Of a DNA stretch of 64,000 nt, positions 16,887-25,391 are shown piece after piece. The position numbers and the translations under genes are program-made. Source of the stretch: Variovorax guangxiensis (GTDB lineage: Bacteria > Pseudomonadota > Gammaproteobacteria > Burkholderiales > Burkholderiaceae_C); assembly GCF_003952165.1 (NCBI RefSeq), contig NZ_RXFT01000007.1, forward strand, positions 283,758-347,757. The letters are read 5' to 3'. The notes under the pieces were generated by a model. The model had not been told where the DNA came from. It saw only the letters and a list, made by a program, of their open reading frames with translations, and did no database searches. Numbering within the stretch: the first letter of the stretch is position 1; every line of letters begins with the position of its first letter.

Positions 16887-17789
16887 ATGAACTATCCGAC
16901 GATCGAAGACGCCATCGGCAAGACCCCTCTGGTCGCGCTGCAACGCATCAATGCAGCAGAAAACGCCAGGCGCGGCAACGTGATTCTCGGCAAGCTCGAA
17001 GGCAACAACCCCGCCGGTTCGGTGAAAGACCGGCCGGCCCTCTCGATGATCCGGCGTGCCGAGGAGCGCGGCGAGATCAAGCCCGGCGACACGCTCATCG
17101 AAGCCACCTCCGGCAACACCGGCATCGCGCTCGCGATGGCCGCGGCCATCAAGGGCTACCGCATGGTGCTCATCATGCCGGAGGACCTTTCGGTCGAACG
17201 TGCGCAGACCATGAAGGCCTTCGGCGCCGAGCTCGTGCTCACGCCCAAGAGCGGCGGCATGGAATACGCCCGCGACCTCGCCGAGCAGATGGTGGCCCAG
17301 GGCAAGGGCCGCGTGCTCGACCAGTTCGCCAACCCCGACAACCCGCGCATCCACTACGAGACCACCGGCCCCGAGATCTGGGCCGACACCAAGGGCAAGG
17401 TCACGCACTTCGTGAGCGCGATGGGCACCACCGGCACCATCACCGGCGTCTCGCGCTTCCTGAAAGAGAAAAACCCTGCCATCCGCATCATCGGCGCGCA
17501 GCCGGCCGAAGGCTCGCGCATACCGGGCATCCGCAAGTGGCCCGCCGAGTACTTGCCGAAAATCTTCGATCCCAGCCGTGTCGACGAGGAAATCAGCGTG
17601 AGCCAGAGCGATGCCGAGGAGATGTGCCGCCGCCTCGCGCGCGAGGAGGGCATCTTCGGCGGCATCTCTGCCGCGGGCGCGCTGTGGGCCGCGCTCGAAG
17701 TGTCGAAGACGGTGGAGAACGCGACCATCGTCTTCGTGGTCTGCGACCGCGGCGACCGATACCTCTCCACCGGCGTCTTCCCGGCTTAG
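16887..17789 (+). CDS. cysM: Cysteine synthase B (O-acetylserine sulfhydrylase)
   Basis: A 300-residue PLP enzyme that makes cysteine from O-acetylserine and sulfide, or S-sulfocysteine from thiosulfate. The PLP lysine is Lys47 in EGNNPAGSVKDRPA, a form with EGNNPAGS that separates CysM from CysK. The phosphate loop is EATSGNTGIALAMA. ATG 16887 gives the normal N-terminus MNYPTIEDAIGKTPL; a GTG nine bases earlier is less likely. It is followed by a hairpin, a Nudix hydrolase gene and a TusA-like gene in the same direction, which suggests a sulfur-linked transcription unit. Confidence 0.95.
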   Translation: MNYPTIEDAIGKTPLVALQRINAAENARRGNVILGKLEGNNPAGSVKDRPALSMIRRAEERGEIKPGDTLIEATSGNTGIALAMAAAIKGYRMVLIMPEDLSVERAQTMKAFGAELVLTPKSGGMEYARDLAEQMVAQGKGRVLDQFANPDNPRIHYETTGPEIWADTKGKVTHFVSAMGTTGTITGVSRFLKEKNPAIRIIGAQPAEGSRIPGIRKWPAEYLPKIFDPSRVDEEISVSQSDAEEMCRRLAREEGIFGGISAAGALWAALEVSKTVENATIVFVVCDRGDRYLSTGVFPA

Positions 17790-17803
17790 GCTGCGACCGA
17801 ACC

Positions 17804-17830
17804 GGCGCCTGCCCAACGCGAGCAGGCGCC
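17804..17830 (+). terminator. Intercistronic hairpin after cysM
   Basis: A perfect nine-base inverted repeat (GGCGCCTGC at 17804-17812, GCAGGCGCC at 17822-17830) with a nine-base loop starts 15 bases after the cysM stop. No U-run follows; instead an A/G-rich stretch leads into the ribosome site of the Nudix gene. It may act as an mRNA-stabilising or attenuating element more than as a full terminator. Confidence 0.5.
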
Positions 17831-17854
17831 AAAGAAGAAAGAAAAGAGACCCCC

Positions 17855-18430
17855 ATGCCCCACCCCAAGTTCTGCCAGGTCTGTGCCACGCCGCTCGAGT
17901 GGATCGCCCTGATGGAAGACGGCGGCCCCAAGGAGCGGCTGCGCTGCCCCAACTGCGGCCACACGCACTGGAATAATCCGACGCCCGTGCTCGCGGCCAT
18001 CGTCGAATACCGTGGCCAGGTGCTGCTGGCGCGAAATGCCGCTTGGCCCGGCAAGATGTTCGCGCTCATCACCGGCTTCATGGAGGCCGGCGAGACGCCC
18101 GAGGAGGGCATCGCGCGCGAGGTGAAGGAAGAGACCAATCTCGACGTGAGCGCCACGAAGATCGTGGGCGCCTACGACTTCCAGCGCATGAACCAGGTCA
18201 TCATCGCCTACCACGTGGTGGCCGATGGCGAGGTGAAGCTCTCGCCCGAGCTGGTTGACTACCGGCTCTACGACCTGCCCGATCTCAAGTGCTGGCCAGC
18301 CGGCACCGGCTATGCGCTGGCCGACTGGCTGCGCACGCGCGGGCACGAGCCGGTGTTCTTCACCGCCGCCGAGAACGAGGAGCGCCGCCGCGGCCTCAAC
18401 CTGCCCCCGGAGCCTGGCAATGCAAGCTGA
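17855..18430 (+). CDS. Nudix hydrolase with N-terminal zinc ribbon
   Basis: A 191-residue protein. Cys7, Cys10, Cys31 and Cys34 (FCQVC and RCPNCGH) form a zinc ribbon, and the Nudix box runs from Gly74 with REVKEET at about 88-94 (G-x5-E-x7-REVxEE pattern), which binds the metal and hydrolyses a nucleoside diphosphate linked to another group. The ribbon-plus-Nudix arrangement resembles NudC-type NADH pyrophosphatases, but the protein is shorter and lacks a recognisable NudC N-terminal domain, so the substrate stays open. An A/G-rich ribosome site precedes ATG 17855. It overlaps the next gene by 11 bases. Confidence 0.88.
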   Translation: MPHPKFCQVCATPLEWIALMEDGGPKERLRCPNCGHTHWNNPTPVLAAIVEYRGQVLLARNAAWPGKMFALITGFMEAGETPEEGIAREVKEETNLDVSATKIVGAYDFQRMNQVIIAYHVVADGEVKLSPELVDYRLYDLPDLKCWPAGTGYALADWLRTRGHEPVFFTAAENEERRRGLNLPPEPGNAS

Positions 18431-18647
18431 TCGCGAGCTCGACACGCGCGGGCTGAACTGTCCGCTGCCCATCCTCAAGGCGAAGAAGTCCCTCAACGAG
18501 ATGACGAGCGGCCAGCTGCTGAAGGTGGTGTCGACCGACCCCGGATCGATCCGCGACTTCCAGGCTTTCGCGCGCCAGACGGGCAATGAGCTGATGGAGC
18601 AGGAAACCGTCGGCACCGACTTCATCCATGTGCTCAAGCGCCGCTGA
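18420..18647 (+). CDS. TusA/SirA-family sulfur carrier protein
   Basis: A 75-residue protein with the TusA signature LDTRGLNCPLPILKAKKSL; Cys14 of the CPxP motif would carry persulfide sulfur. TusA proteins relay sulfur for tRNA 2-thiouridine and molybdenum cofactor synthesis or act in sulfur oxidation. It starts inside the end of the Nudix gene (11-base overlap), so translation is coupled, and cysM lies two genes upstream, supporting a sulfur theme. The exact partner cannot be read from sequence. Confidence 0.88.
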   Translation: MQADRELDTRGLNCPLPILKAKKSLNEMTSGQLLKVVSTDPGSIRDFQAFARQTGNELMEQETVGTDFIHVLKRR

Positions 18648-18664
18648 GCGCGACGAGCCGAGAA

Positions 18665-18692
18665 GAAAAAAGGGCCGCTGCTGCGGCCCTTT
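18665..18692. terminator. Bidirectional intrinsic terminator between tusA-like gene and galU
   Basis: AGGGCCGC (18671-18678) and GCGGCCCT (18683-18690) form a perfect eight-base stem with a four-base loop. A run of A on the left becomes a U-run for leftward transcription, making this a strong terminator for galU. The rightward side has only three U, so it is a weaker terminator for the cysM-Nudix-tusA unit. Confidence 0.85.
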
Positions 18693-18715
18693 CTGCGTGT
18701 GCTCGAAGCTGCGGA

Positions 18716-19606
18716 TTACAGCTTCAGGCTCTTGAGGTACTCGCGGAAATCCGCGCCCACTTCGGGGTGCGCCAGCGCCAGTTCCACCGACGCCTGCAGG
18801 AAGCCTTCCTTGCTGCCGCAGTCGTAGCGGATGCCCTTGTACGAGTAGGCGTAGACCGATTCCTTCTTCATCAGCGCCGCGATGCCGTCGGTCAGCTGGA
18901 TCTCGCCGCCCGCGCCCTTGGGCTGGTTGCGGATCTCGTCGAACACGCCCGGCGTGAGGATATAGCGGCCGGCCACGCCCAGGCGCGAGGGAGCCTCTTC
19001 GGGCTTCGGCTTCTCGATCATGCGGCTGACCTTCACCAGGCCTTCCTCGACCTTGTCGCCGGCCACGATGCCGTAGCGCTTGACGTGTTCGAGCGGAACT
19101 TCCTGCACCGCCAGCAGCGAGCCGCCGAGGCGGCCGAAGGCTTCGGTCATCTGCGCCAGCACGGGCTGGCCGCCGTCGGGGCCGACCATCAGGTCGTCCG
19201 CCAGCAGCACGGCGAAGGGTTCGTTGCCGACCAGGTGCTCGGCGCACAGCACCGCGTGGCCCAGGCCCAGCATGCGCGGCTGGCGCACATACGAGCAGGT
19301 CATGTCGTCGGGCATGACCGAGCGCGCGATGTTGAGCAGCGCGGTCTTGCCGCTGGCCTCGAGCTGGCTCTCGAGTTCGTAGGCGGTGTCGTAGTGGTCT
19401 TCGATCGCGCGCTTGTTGCGGCCGGTCACGAAGATCATGTCGCGGATGCCGGCTGCGTACGCTTCCTCGACGGCGTACTGGATCAGCGGCTTGTCGACCA
19501 CGGGCAGCATTTCCTTGGGTTGCGCCTTCGTGGCCGGCAGGAAGCGGGTGCCGAAGCCTGCAACGGGAAATACGGCCTTGCGGATGCGGGTCGCGGATGT
19601 GGACAT
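18716..19606 (-). CDS. galU: UTP-glucose-1-phosphate uridylyltransferase
   Basis: A 296-residue nucleotidyltransferase that makes UDP-glucose for polysaccharide and lipopolysaccharide synthesis. The N-terminal signature is AVFPVAGFGTRFLPATKAQP followed by KEMLPVVDKP, the UTP-binding loop of GalU. FAVLLADDLM carries the metal-binding Asp pair, and DCGSKEGFLQA near the C-terminus is typical of the family. ATG 19606 gives the standard length; a TTG eight codons upstream is unlikely. It is a single gene with a strong terminator behind it. Confidence 0.96.
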   Translation of the reverse strand: MSTSATRIRKAVFPVAGFGTRFLPATKAQPKEMLPVVDKPLIQYAVEEAYAAGIRDMIFVTGRNKRAIEDHYDTAYELESQLEASGKTALLNIARSVMPDDMTCSYVRQPRMLGLGHAVLCAEHLVGNEPFAVLLADDLMVGPDGGQPVLAQMTEAFGRLGGSLLAVQEVPLEHVKRYGIVAGDKVEEGLVKVSRMIEKPKPEEAPSRLGVAGRYILTPGVFDEIRNQPKGAGGEIQLTDGIAALMKKESVYAYSYKGIRYDCGSKEGFLQASVELALAHPEVGADFREYLKSLKL

Positions 19607-19705
19607 GGGCGGTTCAGCGTCTTTCGTCAAAGAGGGGGATGGCAGGATGCGAAACGGCGCGCAGCCGCTCCAAGCATCCTAAACGCCTTCGAAACCCGGA
19701 GTCTG

Positions 19706-22585
19706 TCAGCCGAGGCGTACAAGCTGGTCGCGCAGGCGCTCCAGAGTGGCCGTGAAGTCAGTAAGACGTTTACGTTCCTGCTCGATCACGGCCGGCGGGG
19801 CCTTCGCGACGAACGCTTCGTTACCCAATTTCGAGTGCACTTTGGCGATCTCGCCTTCGACGCGCGCCACTTCCTTGCCGATGCGAAGCTTCTCCGCGGC
19901 CTTGTCGATTTCCATGTGCAGGCACAGGCGCGCCGCGCCAACCACGGCCACGGGCGCGGCTTCGGCTGCAGCCGACCACGAGGCCTCGTCGTCGAAGACC
20001 TTCACTTCCTTGAGCTTGGCGAGCGCCTGCAGCACCGGCGCCGATTCGCGCAGGAAGGCCGCGCCTTCGGCATCGTCGGCCACCGCGTACAGCGGCAGGC
20101 GCGTGGCCGGCGACACGTTCATCTCGCCGCGCAGCGTCCGGCACGCATCCACCAGCGCCTTCAGCCGTGCGACGTACGCTTCGGCCGCCTCGTCGATCTT
20201 CTCGGGCTGGCTCTTCGGATACGCGGCGATCATGATCGACTCGCCCTCACGTCCTGCAACCTTCGACACCTTCTGCCACAGCTCTTCGGTGATGAACGGA
20301 ATCACCGGGTGCGCGAGGCGCAGCAGGGTTTCGAGCACGCGGATGAGCGTGCGGCGCGTGGCGCGCTTCTGCGCGTCGTCGCCGGTCTGGATCTGCACCT
20401 TGGCGATTTCGAGGTACCAGTCGCAGAACTCGTCCCAGGCGAACTGGTAGATCGCGGTGGCCACGTTGTCGAGGCGGTATTCCTCGAAGCCCTGGGCCAC
20501 CTCGGCCTCCACGCGCTGCAGCTTCGACACGATCCAGTAGTCGGCGCGGCTGAACTTCAGGTAGCCGTGGGCCTTGCCGCCGACCTGGCACTCTTCCTTG
20601 CTGTGCTCCAGCAGGCCGCAGTCCTGGCCCTCGCAGTTCATCAGCACGAAGCGCGTGGCGTTCCACAGCTTGTTGCAGAAGTTGCGATAGCCCTCGCAGC
20701 GCTTCGAGTCGAAGTTGATGCTTCGGCCCAGCGAGGCCAGCGAAGCGAAGGTGAAGCGCAGCGCGTCGGCGCCGAAGGCCGGAATGCCGTCCGGAAACTC
20801 TTTTTGCGTGTTCTTGCGAACGGCCGGCGCCGTCTCGGGCTTGCGCAGGCCCTGTGTGCGCTTGTCCAGGAGCGCGGGCAGCTCGATGCCGTCGATCAGG
20901 TCCACCGGGTCGAGCACGTTGCCTTCCGACTTGCTCATCTTCTTGCCCTGGGCGTCGCGCACCAGGCCGTGGATGTACACGTGCTTGAACGGCACCTTGC
21001 CGATGAAGTGCTTGGTCATCATGATCATCCGGGCGACCCAGAAGAAGATGATGTCGTAGCCGGTCACCAGCACGGTGGAGGGCAGGTACAGGTCGAGGTC
21101 CTGCGTCTTCCCGGGCCAGCCCAGCGACGAGAAGGGCACCAGCGCCGACGAATACCAGGTGTCGAGCACGTCCTCGTCGCGCGTCAGCGTCTTGCCGGGC
21201 GCCTTGGCCTGCGCGGCGGCTTCGTCTTCCGCCACGTACACGTTGCCTTCCTCGTCGTACCAGGCGGGAATCTGGTGGCCCCACCAGAGCTGGCGCGAGA
21301 TGGTCCAGTCCTGGATGTTCTCCATCCAGTGGTTGTAGGTGTTGACCCAGTTCTCGGGCACGAAGCGCACCTCGCCCGACTTGACCACGTCGATGGCCTT
21401 CTGCGCGATCGACTGGCCGTCCGCGCCGGGGCGCGTCATGGCCACGTACCACTGGTCGGTGAGCATCGGCTCGACGATGGCGCCCGAGCGCGCGCAGCGC
21501 GGCACCATCAGCTTGTGCTTCTTTACCTCGACCAGCAGGCCCAGCGCGTCGAGGTCGGCCACGATGGCCTTGCGCGCCACGAAGCGGTCGAGGCCGCGGT
21601 ACTTCTCGGGGGCGTTGTCGTTGATGGTGGCGTCGAGCGTGAGCACGCCGATCATGTCCAGCTTGTGGCGCTGGCCGACGGCGTAGTCGTTGTAGTCGTG
21701 CGCGGGCGTGACCTTCACGACGCCGGTGCCGAACTCCTTGTCGACGTAGTCGTCGGCAATGATCGGGATCAGCCTGTCCACCAGCGGCAGCTTCACGCGC
21801 TGGCCGATCAGGTGCTTGTAGCGCTCGTCCTCGGGGTGGACCATCACGGCCGTGTCGCCGAGCATGGTTTCGGGCCGGGTGGTCGCCACGGTCAGCGTGC
21901 CGCTGCCGTCTTCCAGCGGATAGGCGATGTGCCAGAGCGAGCCGTCTTCCTCTTCGCTCTCGACTTCGAGGTCGCTCACCGAGGTCTTGAGCACCGGGTC
22001 CCAGTTGCCCAGGCGCTTGCCGCGGTAGATCAGGCCTTCTTCGTACAGCTTCACGAAGGTGTGGGTCACGACCTTGGAGAGGTCGTCGTCCATGGTGAAG
22101 TACTCGCGGCTCCAGTCCACCGTGTCGCCCATGCGGCGCATCTGCTGGGTGATGGTGTTGCCCGACTTCTCCTTCCACTCCCACACGCGCGCCACGAAGT
22201 TCTTGCGGCCCAGGTCGTGGCGGCTGACCTTCTGCTCCTGCAGCTGGCGCTCCACCACGATCTGCGTCGCGATGCCGGCGTGGTCGGTGCCGGGCACCCA
22301 CAGCGTGTTGTCGCCCTTCATGCGGTGATACCGCGCGAGGCTGTCCATGATCGTCTGGTTGAACGCATGGCCCATGTGCAGCGTGCCCGTCACGTTGGGC
22401 GGCGGCAGCTGGATCGCGAACGACTCGGCGCCTTCCTTGGGTTGCTGCGTGCCGCGGAAGCCGGCCTTGGCGTAGCCGCGCTTCTCCCATTCGGGGCCCC
22501 AGTGCGCCTCGATGGCGGCGGGCTCGAACGATTTGGAAAGGCTGTCCAGACCAGGCTGGGCGGAAGGGGTGGTGGGTTCGCTCAT
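19706..22585 (-). CDS. valS: Valine--tRNA ligase
   Basis: A 959-residue class I aminoacyl-tRNA synthetase charging tRNA-Val. The HIGH motif is HMGH at residues 70-73 (after PPPNVTGTL), the KMSKS loop is at 549-553 (GKKMSKSEGNVLDP), the editing domain lies between them, and the last 70 residues form the coiled-coil arm typical of ValS. ATG 22585 (MSEPTTPSAQ) was chosen because the upstream extension is not conserved-looking and a hairpin lies in the leader. No T-box-like leader is present. Confidence 0.97.
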   Translation of the reverse strand: MSEPTTPSAQPGLDSLSKSFEPAAIEAHWGPEWEKRGYAKAGFRGTQQPKEGAESFAIQLPPPNVTGTLHMGHAFNQTIMDSLARYHRMKGDNTLWVPGTDHAGIATQIVVERQLQEQKVSRHDLGRKNFVARVWEWKEKSGNTITQQMRRMGDTVDWSREYFTMDDDLSKVVTHTFVKLYEEGLIYRGKRLGNWDPVLKTSVSDLEVESEEEDGSLWHIAYPLEDGSGTLTVATTRPETMLGDTAVMVHPEDERYKHLIGQRVKLPLVDRLIPIIADDYVDKEFGTGVVKVTPAHDYNDYAVGQRHKLDMIGVLTLDATINDNAPEKYRGLDRFVARKAIVADLDALGLLVEVKKHKLMVPRCARSGAIVEPMLTDQWYVAMTRPGADGQSIAQKAIDVVKSGEVRFVPENWVNTYNHWMENIQDWTISRQLWWGHQIPAWYDEEGNVYVAEDEAAAQAKAPGKTLTRDEDVLDTWYSSALVPFSSLGWPGKTQDLDLYLPSTVLVTGYDIIFFWVARMIMMTKHFIGKVPFKHVYIHGLVRDAQGKKMSKSEGNVLDPVDLIDGIELPALLDKRTQGLRKPETAPAVRKNTQKEFPDGIPAFGADALRFTFASLASLGRSINFDSKRCEGYRNFCNKLWNATRFVLMNCEGQDCGLLEHSKEECQVGGKAHGYLKFSRADYWIVSKLQRVEAEVAQGFEEYRLDNVATAIYQFAWDEFCDWYLEIAKVQIQTGDDAQKRATRRTLIRVLETLLRLAHPVIPFITEELWQKVSKVAGREGESIMIAAYPKSQPEKIDEAAEAYVARLKALVDACRTLRGEMNVSPATRLPLYAVADDAEGAAFLRESAPVLQALAKLKEVKVFDDEASWSAAAEAAPVAVVGAARLCLHMEIDKAAEKLRIGKEVARVEGEIAKVHSKLGNEAFVAKAPPAVIEQERKRLTDFTATLERLRDQLVRLG

Positions 22586-22598
22586 GGGAAATGCAGGA

Positions 22599-22616
22599 AC
22601 GGCCCTTCGGGGCCGT
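22599..22616. other. Perfect hairpin in the valS leader
   Basis: ACGGCCC and GGGCCGT pair over seven bases around TTCG, giving a UUCG tetraloop if transcribed rightward and a CGAA loop in the leftward valS leader, 13 bases before the valS ATG. It lies between divergent genes, so a classic terminator role is unlikely; an mRNA stability or translation role in the valS leader is possible. Confidence 0.45.
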
Positions 22617-22688
22617 CGGGGACACAGGGAGGTAGCCGGCGATTTTACCGGGGCGGCCCCTGTCATGGCCGCCACTGATAATTCCGGC

Positions 22689-23474
22689 ATGCTGTTCCTG
22701 CTTTCCCCTGCGAAGTCGCTCGACTACGAAACCCCCGTCCCCTCCGAAATCCCCGCCACCCAGCCCCATTTCGAATCGCCCCGCGGCCCTTCGGTCGAAC
22801 TCATCAAGCTGCTGCGCGAGAAGTCGCCCCAGCAGATCTCCGAGCTCATGAGCCTGTCGGACAAGCTCTCGGCCCTGAACGTGGCCCGCTACGAGGCCTG
22901 GTCCAGCAAGAGCAGCCCGAAGAACGCTCGCCAGGCGGCCTTCGCCTTCGACGGCGACGTCTACGGCGGCCTCGACGCCCGCACCCTCACCAAGGCCCAG
23001 CTGGCCTGGGCGCAGGACCACGTCTGCATCCTCAGCGGCCTCTACGGCCTGCTTCGCCCGCTCGACCTGCTGCAGCCCTATCGCCTGGAGATGGGCACCC
23101 AGTTGGCCAACCGCCACGGCAAGGATCTCTACGCCTTCTGGGGCTCGCGCATCGCCGAGCACCTGAACCAGCGCCTCGCGGCCGACAGCTCGCCGGTGGT
23201 GATCAACGTCGCATCGAACGAGTACTTCAAGTCGGTGGACCGGAAAGTGCTCAAGGCCCGTGTGGTCGAATGCGTGTTCGAGGAGTGGAAGGGCGACCGC
23301 TACAAGATCGTGAGCTTCTTCGCCAAGCGCGCCCGCGGCCTGATGGCGCGCTGGGCCGCGCAGCACAAGGCCTCCACGCCCAAGGCACTGGAAAAGTTCG
23401 ACCTCGAGGGTTATGGTTTCGACGCCGATGTGTCCAAACCAGACAGATTGGTGTTCAGGAGAAGGTTGGACTGA
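22689..23474 (+). CDS. yaaA: Peroxide stress protein YaaA (UPF0246)
   Basis: A 261-residue protein beginning MLFLLSPAKSLDYETPVP, the typical start of the YaaA family, with ARYEAWS, DGDVYGGLDARTL and LYGLLRPLDLLQPYRLEMGT following at the usual places. YaaA binds DNA and lowers free iron during peroxide stress in E. coli. ATG 22689 matches the family N-terminus; the open frame further upstream is not coding. The copy of a 97-base structured repeat begins within the stop codon. Confidence 0.95.
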   Translation: MLFLLSPAKSLDYETPVPSEIPATQPHFESPRGPSVELIKLLREKSPQQISELMSLSDKLSALNVARYEAWSSKSSPKNARQAAFAFDGDVYGGLDARTLTKAQLAWAQDHVCILSGLYGLLRPLDLLQPYRLEMGTQLANRHGKDLYAFWGSRIAEHLNQRLAADSSPVVINVASNEYFKSVDRKVLKARVVECVFEEWKGDRYKIVSFFAKRARGLMARWAAQHKASTPKALEKFDLEGYGFDADVSKPDRLVFRRRLD

Positions 23475-23567
23475 CCCCCAGTCTTCGCGCACTTCGTGTC
23501 GCTGCGCCAACCCCCTTGCAGGGGGCAACACCGGCGGCCCGGCAAAGCCGGTTCCGCGGTGTTCCTG
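23471..23567 (+). repeat. Structured intergenic repeat, copy 1 (97 bp)
   Basis: This stretch matches 28596-28692 at 93 of 97 positions. It contains a CCCCC-TTGCA-GGGGG hairpin (23511-23525) and a longer hairpin in which AACACC...GCGG pairs with CCGCGGTGTT around an inner CCGGC-AAA-GCCGG stem. One of the four differences between copies falls on the unpaired (bulged) base, so the fold is kept. Both copies sit directly behind a gene end, pointing the same way. Confidence 0.8.
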
Positions 23568-23631
23568 GCATTGGGGGCGTGGCGGTTTTTTCATGTGTTG
23601 CGGGGGTGCCGCAACGTGCAGGAGTATTGAG

Positions 23632-24474
23632 ATGTCCCAAGCGATCAGTCCGGAACTGCGCGAGTGGCTGGTAGCCCAGCTCGCAGCCGGGCATTCGGTG
23701 CCGGCGCTGCGCGCTTCCATGCGCGCGGCCGGCTGGCACGACGCCGCCGCCGACGTGGCGCTGGCCCAGCTCGAAGCCGGCTTCCCGAACGTGGAAGTCG
23801 CGCTGCCCTCCGTGCAGGCGAAGATGCCCGGGCCCGACCTCGACGGCGCGCCGCTGTACCTCGATGCGGGCGATCGCCGCGTGCAGGTGCTGCAGACCAT
23901 GCGGCACCCGCGCGTGGTGGTCTTCGGCAACCTGCTGTCGGCGGAGGAGTGCGAAGGGCTGATCGCCGCCGCGCGCGTGCGGCTTGCGCGCTCGCTCACG
24001 GTCGAGACGCGTACCGGCGGCGAGGTGCTCAACGTCGACCGCACCAGCGACGGCATGTTCTTCGAGCGCGGCGAGAACGAGATCGTCGCCCGCGTCGAAC
24101 AGCGCATCGCAGCGCTGCTGCGCTGGCCGCTCGAATTCGGCGAGGGTCTGCAGATACTGCGCTACGCACCCGGCGCGCAGTACCGTCCGCACTACGACTA
24201 CTTCGACCCCAACGAGCCCGGCACGCCCACCATCCTCAAGCGCGGCGGCCAGCGCGTCGCCACGCTGGTGATGTACCTGCAGGAGCCCGAGGGCGGTGGC
24301 GCCACCACCTTCCCCGACGTGGGCCTCGAAGTGGCCCCGGCGCGCGGCTGCGGCGTGTTCTTCAGCTACGACCGGCCCGACCCCGTCACCCGCACCCTGC
24401 ACGGCGGCGCGCCGGTGCTGGCGGGAGAGAAGTGGGTCGCCACCAAGTGGCTTCGCGAGCGCGAGTTCAAGTAG
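23632..24474 (+). CDS. 2-oxoglutarate/Fe(II) dioxygenase, prolyl 4-hydroxylase-like
   Basis: A 280-residue protein with a helical N-terminal 60 residues and a C-terminal P4Hc double-stranded beta-helix. The iron ligands are visible as His187 and Asp189 (YRPHYDYF) and His257 (RTLHGGAPV), with Lys267 (GEKWVATKW) as the 2-oxoglutarate carboxylate binder. AGGAG lies seven bases before ATG 23632. Bacterial members hydroxylate prolyl residues or small molecules; the substrate is not known here. The alpha/beta hydrolase and queF genes follow closely. Confidence 0.88.
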   Translation: MSQAISPELREWLVAQLAAGHSVPALRASMRAAGWHDAAADVALAQLEAGFPNVEVALPSVQAKMPGPDLDGAPLYLDAGDRRVQVLQTMRHPRVVVFGNLLSAEECEGLIAAARVRLARSLTVETRTGGEVLNVDRTSDGMFFERGENEIVARVEQRIAALLRWPLEFGEGLQILRYAPGAQYRPHYDYFDPNEPGTPTILKRGGQRVATLVMYLQEPEGGGATTFPDVGLEVAPARGCGVFFSYDRPDPVTRTLHGGAPVLAGEKWVATKWLREREFK

Positions 24475-24488
24475 CAGGCAGCTCCCGG

Positions 24489-25391
24489 ATGAAAGTCACC
24501 GCCAACGGGCTGCAGATCGAAGTCGACGACACCGGGGGCGAGGGCCGCCCCGTCATCCTGCTCATCATGGGCCTGGGCATGCAGCTCGTCGCGTGGCCGA
24601 CGGCCTTCGTGCAGCAACTGGTGGACGCGGGCTTTCGCGTGGTGCGCCACGACAACCGCGACATCGGCCTGAGCCAGGGCTTCGACCACGCGGGCGTGGG
24701 CAACATCGTGTGGGAGACCATCCGCCACCGCCTCGGCCTGAAGGTGCGCTCGGCCTACACGCTGCAGGACATGGCCCTCGATTCGCTCGGCGTGCTCGAC
24801 GAGCTGGGCATCGAAAGGGCCCACATCGTCGGCGCCTCCATGGGCGGCATGATCGCCCAGCGCATCGCGGCCTCCGCGCCGCAGCGCACCGCCAGCCTCG
24901 TGAGCATCATGAGCTCCAGCGGCGCGCGCGGCCTGCCCGGACCGCGCCGCGAGGTCGCGGCCATGCTCATGCGCCGGCCGATGGGCCGCGACGAAGCCGC
25001 GCTGGTCGCGCACAGCATCCGGCTGCTGCGGCTCATCCAGAGCCCGGCCTATCCGCAGACCGACGAAGAGCTCTCCGAGCGGCTTGTCTTCAGCATGCGC
25101 CGCTCCTATCACCCGGCCGGCCTGATGCGGCAGATGCTCGCCATCGGCGCCGACGACGAGCGCCCCGCGCTGCTGCCGCGCATCCAGTCGCCCACGCTGG
25201 TGCTGCACGGCGAGGCCGACGCGCTCGTGCCCATCGCCTGCGGCGAAGACACGGCCCGGCGCATCCCGGGCTCGAAGTTCGTGTCCGTTCCCGGCATGGG
25301 CCACGACCTGCCGCCCGAGGTGTGCGACATCGTCGCCCGCCACATCGCACCGTTCGCGCACGCGGCGGATGCCGCCACGAGATCCTCATGA
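24489..25391 (+). CDS. Alpha/beta hydrolase
   Basis: A 300-residue single-domain hydrolase without signal peptide. The nucleophile elbow is GASMGG, the acid is Asp in HGEADALVP, and the base is His in VPGMGHDLP. HDNRDIGLSQG after the first strands is a marker of the subgroup that includes aclacinomycin methylesterase-like and TAP-like bacterial hydrolases. It starts 14 bases after the dioxygenase gene and its stop overlaps the queF start (ATGA), so translation of queF is coupled to it. The substrate is unknown. Confidence 0.88.
   Translation: MKVTANGLQIEVDDTGGEGRPVILLIMGLGMQLVAWPTAFVQQLVDAGFRVVRHDNRDIGLSQGFDHAGVGNIVWETIRHRLGLKVRSAYTLQDMALDSLGVLDELGIERAHIVGASMGGMIAQRIAASAPQRTASLVSIMSSSGARGLPGPRREVAAMLMRRPMGRDEAALVAHSIRLLRLIQSPAYPQTDEELSERLVFSMRRSYHPAGLMRQMLAIGADDERPALLPRIQSPTLVLHGEADALVPIACGEDTARRIPGSKFVSVPGMGHDLPPEVCDIVARHIAPFAHAADAATRSS

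Noticed and set aside
18767..22678. A 1303-codon rightward open frame antisense to galU and valS
   Set aside because: It is a GC-driven shadow of two clearly coding genes on the other strand; the translation is His/Arg/Leu/Val-rich low-complexity with no domain.
22586..22688. T-box leader for valS
   Set aside because: The gap is only 103 bases, has no T-box consensus, and T-boxes are not expected in betaproteobacteria.
20247..24107. A 1286-codon leftward open frame across valS, yaaA and the dioxygenase gene
   Set aside because: It runs through real genes on both strands, has Arg/Pro/Ala-biased composition and no recognisable motif.
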